This document shows, one piece after another, positions 49,119 to 53,898 of a stretch of 53,898 bases of DNA (position 1 is the first letter of the stretch; each line of letters opens with the position of its first letter). The notes beneath the pieces were generated by a model. That model searched no databases, was not told where the DNA came from, and was given only the letters and a program-made list of their open reading frames with translations. Both the position numbers and the translations under genes were made by a program. The stretch comes from Burkholderiaceae bacterium (lineage in GTDB: Bacteria > Pseudomonadota > Gammaproteobacteria > Burkholderiales > Burkholderiaceae_B). The DNA is taken from assembly GCA_017983955.1 (NCBI GenBank), contig JAGOAJ010000022.1:1-53898 (forward strand), written 5' to 3'.

Positions 49119-49170
49119 CCTGATAATAATTGGGTAGACACAATGGCAGAGCGCCCTGTGTTAAGACTTT

Positions 49171-49219
49171 GGGTAAAACACGCAAACTGTGCGTTATCAC
49201 CAAAACAGCTGTTTTACCC
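49171..49219 (-). promoter_or_regulatory. Nested inverted repeats upstream of greA
   Basis: GGGTAAAAC (49171-49179) and GTTTTACCC (49211-49219) are perfect 9-bp inverse copies. The right arm overlaps a separate perfect 14-bp palindrome, AAAACAGCTGTTTT (49202-49215), so only one of the two structures could form at a time. They lie between the permease terminator and the greA leader hairpin. They may be operator sites or RNA folds. Confidence 0.5.
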
Positions 49220-49223
49220 GTCT

Positions 49224-49257
49224 AAAGCAAAATCCCGGCCTAGAGCTAATCCGGGAT
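49224..49257 (-). terminator. Rho-independent terminator after the uracil/xanthine permease
   Basis: On the minus strand ATCCCGG pairs with CCGGGAT (plus 49251-49257 with 49232-49238) around a 12-nt loop, then TTTTGCTTT follows. It ends the carB-permease transcript 24 bp after the permease stop. Confidence 0.7.
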
Positions 49258-49280
49258 GCTAAGTGTATTGTGGTCAACAA

Positions 49281-50615
49281 TCACGGAAATTGCAAGCCCT
49301 TACGTGAGCCCAGACGCAACAAAGCGTACAGGATAATTGCCCCAAAGGTAGCCGTTCCTATGCCATCGAGCTTAAACGCACCGAATTGCACAGAAAAATT
49401 GCCAGCGCCCATGATCAGAGTAACGGCAGCAACAATCAGATTGCGGTTATCGCTGAAATCCACCTGGTTAACCACCCAGATACGCGCGCCAGCCACTGCA
49501 ATCAAGCCAAACACCACGACCGACATACCACCCAGCACAGGCCCAGGTATCGTCTGTATCAGCGCCCCAAACTTGGGGGAAAAGCCCAACGCAATCGCAA
49601 TAAAGGCCGCCAGCACAAATACCAGGGACGAATAGATACGAGTCACCGTCATGACGCCAATGTTTTCAGCGTAAGTAGTAACACCAGTGCCGCCCACCGC
49701 CCCCGAAATCATGGTGGCCACGCCATCACCCACAAAAGCGCGTCCCAGATAACGATCCAGATCTTGACCCGTCATGGCGCTGACCGCCTTGATGTGGCCC
49801 AGGTTTTCAGCCACCAGAATAATGGCGACAGGCGCAATGATACTGATGGCATGTCCCTGAAATACGGGTGCAGCAAACTGGGGCAAGCCTACCCAAGCGG
49901 CATTGGCTACCCCCGCGAAGCTGATAGGCGCATCGCCCCAACCCAATACATTGGTAAATATGCCATACAACACGCAGGCCAGGAACAAGCCAACCAATAT
50001 CAGCAAGCGCTGTGTAGTGCCACGGGTATAGACAGCAATACCGCCCACGCACAATATGGTCATCAAGGCCATCAAGGCATCAAAGGTGGAACCACCCATG
50101 GCGCCTTTTGCAGCGATAGGTGCCAAATTCAAGCCTATAACCGCCACGATAGCCCCAGTAACCACCGGAGGCATCAGGTTGTTGATCCATTGCGCCCCGT
50201 TACCCGACCTGGCATTAATCAGCCAGACCAGCAAACCTATCAAGGTATAAACCAGGCCACAAATAACAATTGCACCCAGCGCCACGCCTATATTGACGTT
50301 GCCCCCTGCACCGGTATACCCAGTGACGGCAATTACCCCACCGATAAAGGCAAAGCTGGAGCCCAGATAGCTGGGCACCCGTCCACCCACAAACAGAAAA
50401 AAGATCAAGGTACCTATGCCGGACATCAAAATCGCGACGTTGGCGTCAAAGCCCATTAGCAAGGGCGCCAGTATGGTGGAGCCAAACATGGCCACCACGT
50501 GCTGAGCACCCATGGCCACGTTCTGTGGCCATGACAGGCGTTCGTCGGGCTGCACCACGACATCCGCCTGGCCGCCTTGCACTAATCGCCAGCGAGGAAA
50601 ATATGAATTAGACAT
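49281..50615 (-). CDS. uraA: Uracil/xanthine permease (NCS2 family)
   Basis: A 444-aa inner-membrane permease of the nucleobase-cation symporter 2 family, with twelve to fourteen helices. NCS2 marks are QHVVAMFGSTILAPLLMGF, then ENLGHIKAVSAMTGQD with the substrate-binding glutamate and GVGGTGVTTYAENIG-like GAVGGTGVTTYAENIGVM, where the Glu is the second binding-site residue. The sequence is closer to UraA/RutG than to purine-specific branches, but the substrate is inferred. It starts 21 bp after carB and is probably co-transcribed with it, linking pyrimidine uptake and synthesis. Confidence 0.88.
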   Translation of the reverse strand: MSNSYFPRWRLVQGGQADVVVQPDERLSWPQNVAMGAQHVVAMFGSTILAPLLMGFDANVAILMSGIGTLIFFLFVGGRVPSYLGSSFAFIGGVIAVTGYTGAGGNVNIGVALGAIVICGLVYTLIGLLVWLINARSGNGAQWINNLMPPVVTGAIVAVIGLNLAPIAAKGAMGGSTFDALMALMTILCVGGIAVYTRGTTQRLLILVGLFLACVLYGIFTNVLGWGDAPISFAGVANAAWVGLPQFAAPVFQGHAISIIAPVAIILVAENLGHIKAVSAMTGQDLDRYLGRAFVGDGVATMISGAVGGTGVTTYAENIGVMTVTRIYSSLVFVLAAFIAIALGFSPKFGALIQTIPGPVLGGMSVVVFGLIAVAGARIWVVNQVDFSDNRNLIVAAVTLIMGAGNFSVQFGAFKLDGIGTATFGAIILYALLRLGSRKGLQFP

Positions 50616-50636
50616 AGGTGGTCCGTCTGTTGTTAT

Positions 50637-53600
50637 TTATTGTGTCGGTAAAGAAGCGTGCAGATCCTGCAAGGAATACACCTTAAGACCACCACCTTCG
50701 CGCAAGTACTTCAGCCCTTCCACGGCCGCCAGCGCGCCGGGAATCGTGGTAAAGAATGTAATACGTGCGGCCAGTGAGTTTGTGCGTATCAGGCGTGAAT
50801 CGGCAATCGCGTTGCGACGTTCCTCGACGGTATTGATTACCAGGGCAATTTCCCCGTTTTTAATCATATCGACGATGTGCGGACGCCCTTCGGTGACTTT
50901 GTTCACGACCTGTACCGCCAAACCAGCTTCCTGTATGGCAGCAGCCGTGCCTCGGGTGGCAATGATATTGAAACCCAGGTCGATCAGGCCACGCGCCACT
51001 TCGACAGCACGCGGCTTGTCCTGACCGCGCACGCTGATGAATACTGTACCGGACTCTGGCAGCAAGGCGCTGGCAGCCAATTGCGACTTAACAAAGGCTT
51101 CGCCAAAGCTTTCGCCCACGCCCATGACTTCACCCGTGGATTTCATTTCCGGGCCCAGTATGGTGTCTACGCCAGGAAATTTATTGAAGGGGAAGACGGC
51201 TTCTTTGACCGAATAGAAAGGCGGCACGATTTCACGCGTAATGCCCTGCTGTTCCAGTGTTTTCCCTGCCATGGCGCGTGCGGCAATTTTAGCCAACTGC
51301 AAACCGGTAGCCTTGGAAACATAAGGCACAGTACGTGATGCGCGTGGGTTGACTTCCAGAACGTAAACGTCACCATCCTGGATAGCAAACTGCACGTTCA
51401 TCAAACCCTTAACATTCAGGGCCTTGGCCATAAGCGCGGTCTGGCGCTTGATTTCAGTAACCACTTCGTCAGACAAAGAATACGGCGGCAAACTGCAGGC
51501 CGAGTCGCCCGAGTGCACGCCCGCCTGTTCAATGTGCTCCATGACGCCACCGATAAAGACAGTAACGCCATCAGCGATACAGTCCACGTCAACTTCAGTG
51601 GCGTTATTCAGGAAGTGATCCAACAGCACCGGAGAGTCATTGCTGACCTTGACGGCTTCGCGCATATAGCGCTCAAGATCTTGCTGCTCATGTACGATTT
51701 CCATGGCGCGACCGCCCAGTACATAGCTGGGACGCACCACCAGTGGATAACCAATTTCAGCCGCCAAAGCGATCGCATCGCCTTCGGTACGGGCCGTACG
51801 GTTAGGCGGTTGACGCAAGCCCAGCTTGGTCAAAAGCTTCTGGAAACGCTCGCGGTCTTCGGCCACGTCGATAGATTCGGGGCTAGTACCAATAATGGGT
51901 ACGCCGTTGGCTTCCAGCGCACGCGCCAATTTCAGTGGTGTTTGGCCGCCATACTGCACGATAACGCCCACCGGATTTTCACGGTAAACGATTTCCAACA
52001 CGTCTTCCAGAGTTAATGGCTCGAAGTACAGGCGGTCAGAGGTGTCATAGTCTGTGGATACAGTTTCGGGATTGCAGTTGACCATGATGGTTTCGTAACC
52101 ATCCTCGCGCAAGGCAAGGGCTGCGTGCACGCAGCAGTAGTCAAACTCTATGCCCTGACCAATACGGTTAGGTCCGCCACCCAGCACAATAATTTTCTTA
52201 TTATCGGTAGGTGCCGATTCACATTCGTCTTCGTAGGTGGAGTACATGTAAGCGGTACGCGTGGGAAATTCAGCGGCGCAGGTATCCACGCGTTTGTAAA
52301 CCGGACGCACATTCAGTTGGTGACGCAAACGACGCACTTCTGTTTCTGAAGTATCCAGCAAAAATGCCAGGCGACGATCAGAGAAGCCACGACGTTTAAG
52401 TTGCCATACGGTGTCGTAATCCAGGTCGGCCAGAGTTTTTTGCTCTAGTGCCAGCTCGATATCAACGATCTCCTTGATTTGCGCAAGGAACCAGGGGTCT
52501 ATGCTGGTCAGGCTTTGCACTTCTTCCAGACTGAAACCTTGAGCAAAAGCGTCGCCGACGTACCAGATACGTTCGGGGCCAGGTTCGCCTAGTTCCACCT
52601 GCAGCTTTTCGCGGTCGGTGGTTTTCTGGTTCAGACCATCTACGCCAACTTCCAAGCCACGCAAGGCTTTTTGGAAGGATTCCTGGAAGGTACGGCCTAT
52701 AGCCATGACTTCGCCCACGGATTTCATTTGCGTGGTCAGGCGGGAATCAGCCTGGGGGAATTTCTCAAAGGCGAAACGCGGTACCTTGGTGACCACGTAA
52801 TCTATGGTGGGCTCGAAAGACGCAGGCGTCAGGCCGCCAGTAATTTCATTTTGCAGTTCGTCCAGGGTATAACCCACCGCCAGACGCGCCGCCACTTTGG
52901 CGATGGGGAAGCCGGTCGCTTTAGACGCCAAGGCCGATGAACGCGACACACGCGGGTTCATCTCGATGACTATCATGCGGCCGTTTTCTGGGTTCACAGC
53001 AAACTGCACGTTGGAACCGCCGGTATCGACACCGATCTCGCGCAAGACCGCTATCGAAGCGTTGCGCATGATTTGATATTCTTTGTCGGTCAGAGTCTGG
53101 GCCGGAGCGACAGTAATCGAGTCACCGGTGTGCACCCCCATGGGGTCCAGGTTTTCTATCGAGCAAATGATAATGCAGTTGTCGGCGCTGTCGCGCACGA
53201 CTTCCATCTCGAATTCTTTCCAGCCCAGCAGCGACTCTTCGATCAGCAGTTCGTTAGTAGGCGATGCCTCCAAACCACGACGGCATATGCTTTCGAATTC
53301 TTCACTGTTGTAGGCTATGCCACCACCCGATCCGCCCATGGTGAAACTGGGACGTATGACCACAGGAAAGCCCGCGCTGCCGGTTTGCTCTGAAATGGTG
53401 CGCTGCACTTCCCAGGCTTCATCCAGGCTATGGGCCACGCCCGACTTGGCAGACTCCAGGCCGATTCGCGTCATGGCGTCTTTGAACTTCAGGCGGTCTT
53501 CAGCCATGTCTATGGCTTCGGCATTAGCGCCTATCAGTTCGACGCCATATTTGGCCAGTACGCCATGATGATCCAGGTCCAGTGCGCAGTTCAGCGCTGT

Positions 53601-53879
53601 CTGGCCACCCATGGTGGGTAGCAAGGCATCTGGCCTTTCACGTTCTATGATTTTCTCTACGGCCTGCCAGGTGATGGGCTCTATGTAGGTGACGTCGGCC
53701 GTTTCCGGGTCCGTCATGATGGTGGCCGGGTTGCTGTTGACCAGGATGGTGCGGAAACCATCAGCCTTTAGCGCCTTGCACGCCTGAGCGCCCGAGTAGT
53801 CGAATTCGCAGGCCTGACCAATAATGATAGGACCTGCGCCAATGATAAGGATACTTTTTATATCTAAACGCTTAGGCAT
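50637..53879 (-). CDS. carB: Carbamoyl-phosphate synthase large subunit
   Basis: A 1080-aa CarB, which with CarA makes carbamoyl phosphate for arginine and pyrimidines. It has two homologous ATP-grasp halves: the first (about 1-400) with [20 protein letters not shown] and the second (about 550-935) with [20 protein letters not shown]. The oligomerisation domain lies between and an allosteric MGS domain (about 945-1080) follows with [16 protein letters not shown] and [11 protein letters not shown]. The start [18 protein letters not shown] is canonical. Only 19 bp precede the ATG in the window, so carA, expected upstream, is outside. Confidence 0.98.
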   Translation of the reverse strand: MPKRLDIKSILIIGAGPIIIGQACEFDYSGAQACKALKADGFRTILVNSNPATIMTDPETADVTYIEPITWQAVEKIIERERPDALLPTMGGQTALNCALDLDHHGVLAKYGVELIGANAEAIDMAEDRLKFKDAMTRIGLESAKSGVAHSLDEAWEVQRTISEQTGSAGFPVVIRPSFTMGGSGGGIAYNSEEFESICRRGLEASPTNELLIEESLLGWKEFEMEVVRDSADNCIIICSIENLDPMGVHTGDSITVAPAQTLTDKEYQIMRNASIAVLREIGVDTGGSNVQFAVNPENGRMIVIEMNPRVSRSSALASKATGFPIAKVAARLAVGYTLDELQNEITGGLTPASFEPTIDYVVTKVPRFAFEKFPQADSRLTTQMKSVGEVMAIGRTFQESFQKALRGLEVGVDGLNQKTTDREKLQVELGEPGPERIWYVGDAFAQGFSLEEVQSLTSIDPWFLAQIKEIVDIELALEQKTLADLDYDTVWQLKRRGFSDRRLAFLLDTSETEVRRLRHQLNVRPVYKRVDTCAAEFPTRTAYMYSTYEDECESAPTDNKKIIVLGGGPNRIGQGIEFDYCCVHAALALREDGYETIMVNCNPETVSTDYDTSDRLYFEPLTLEDVLEIVYRENPVGVIVQYGGQTPLKLARALEANGVPIIGTSPESIDVAEDRERFQKLLTKLGLRQPPNRTARTEGDAIALAAEIGYPLVVRPSYVLGGRAMEIVHEQQDLERYMREAVKVSNDSPVLLDHFLNNATEVDVDCIADGVTVFIGGVMEHIEQAGVHSGDSACSLPPYSLSDEVVTEIKRQTALMAKALNVKGLMNVQFAIQDGDVYVLEVNPRASRTVPYVSKATGLQLAKIAARAMAGKTLEQQGITREIVPPFYSVKEAVFPFNKFPGVDTILGPEMKSTGEVMGVGESFGEAFVKSQLAASALLPESGTVFISVRGQDKPRAVEVARGLIDLGFNIIATRGTAAAIQEAGLAVQVVNKVTEGRPHIVDMIKNGEIALVINTVEERRNAIADSRLIRTNSLAARITFFTTIPGALAAVEGLKYLREGGGLKVYSLQDLHASLPTQ

Positions 53880-53898
53880 AGTGCTGAATTATTTTTGT

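Noticed and set aside
49386-50459. 357-aa open frame on the plus strand inside the permease gene
   Set aside because: Antisense to a clear NCS2 permease; its sequence is rich in His, Gln, Asn and Arg, as expected when hydrophobic codons are read on the opposite strand.

Overview
This 53.9 kb window looks like a chromosomal segment of a betaproteobacterium, most likely order Burkholderiales and family Alcaligenaceae (the Bordetella/Achromobacter/Pusillimonas group). The call rests on gene content and order (rpmG, leuS-lptE-holA-proA, ftsB-eno-pyrG, pepA-holC with divergent lptF, yhbY divergent from rlmE-ftsH-folP-glmM, carB near greA) and on protein resemblance judged by eye. Genus cannot be fixed. 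Composition is moderately GC-rich, and isoleucine ATA codons are unusually common for this group. Every gene recognised appears intact. I see no rRNA, tRNA, CRISPR array, insertion sequence, prophage or clear island, and no gene-free gap longer than about 210 bp.

Layout. 1-11064 is mostly plus strand: rpmG; leuS-lptE-holA-proA and a HemJ/CopD-like membrane protein; an RlmL-like rRNA methyltransferase with a low-complexity N-terminus; a 65-aa protein of unknown function behind an unusual palindromic promoter; an RDD protein overlapping hslO; and an orphan TadE-like gene. 11061-18394 is minus strand: ftsB, eno, pyrG, an aminopeptidase P, the CoA-transferase pair scoA-scoB and a hot-dog thioesterase. 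ETF:ubiquinone oxidoreductase is divergent from the thioesterase. 20274-28725 is accessory-like: two transporters, an NlpC/P60 lipoprotein, a DUF2325 protein with a Fur-box candidate, a CysB-family regulator, mmsA with an orphan ABC binding protein, and a divergent LysR regulator.

28722-35372 carries lptF, pepA-holC, a DoxX protein and a PhoP/PhoQ-like two-component operon with two PepSY-type secreted proteins. 35454-43006 is a phosphate block: pstS-pstC-pstA-pstB behind a Pho box, then ppk1 and divergent ppx. 43047-48516 holds glmM, folP, ftsH and rlmE, with divergent yhbY. 48598-53879 holds greA, a uracil/xanthine permease and carB.

Most of the window is core metabolism. The material worth a second look is regulatory: a symmetric pair of 11-bp-spaced direct repeats between the PhoP-like operon and its divergent PepSY gene; four alternating TAGGGT/ACCCTA half-sites over the promoter of the 65-aa gene; a terminator hairpin in the greA leader that recalls E. 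coli GraL; a terminator interleaved with the cysB promoter; a TTG start for ftsH; and a pst operon without adjacent phoU. I did not find a clearly new multi-gene system.
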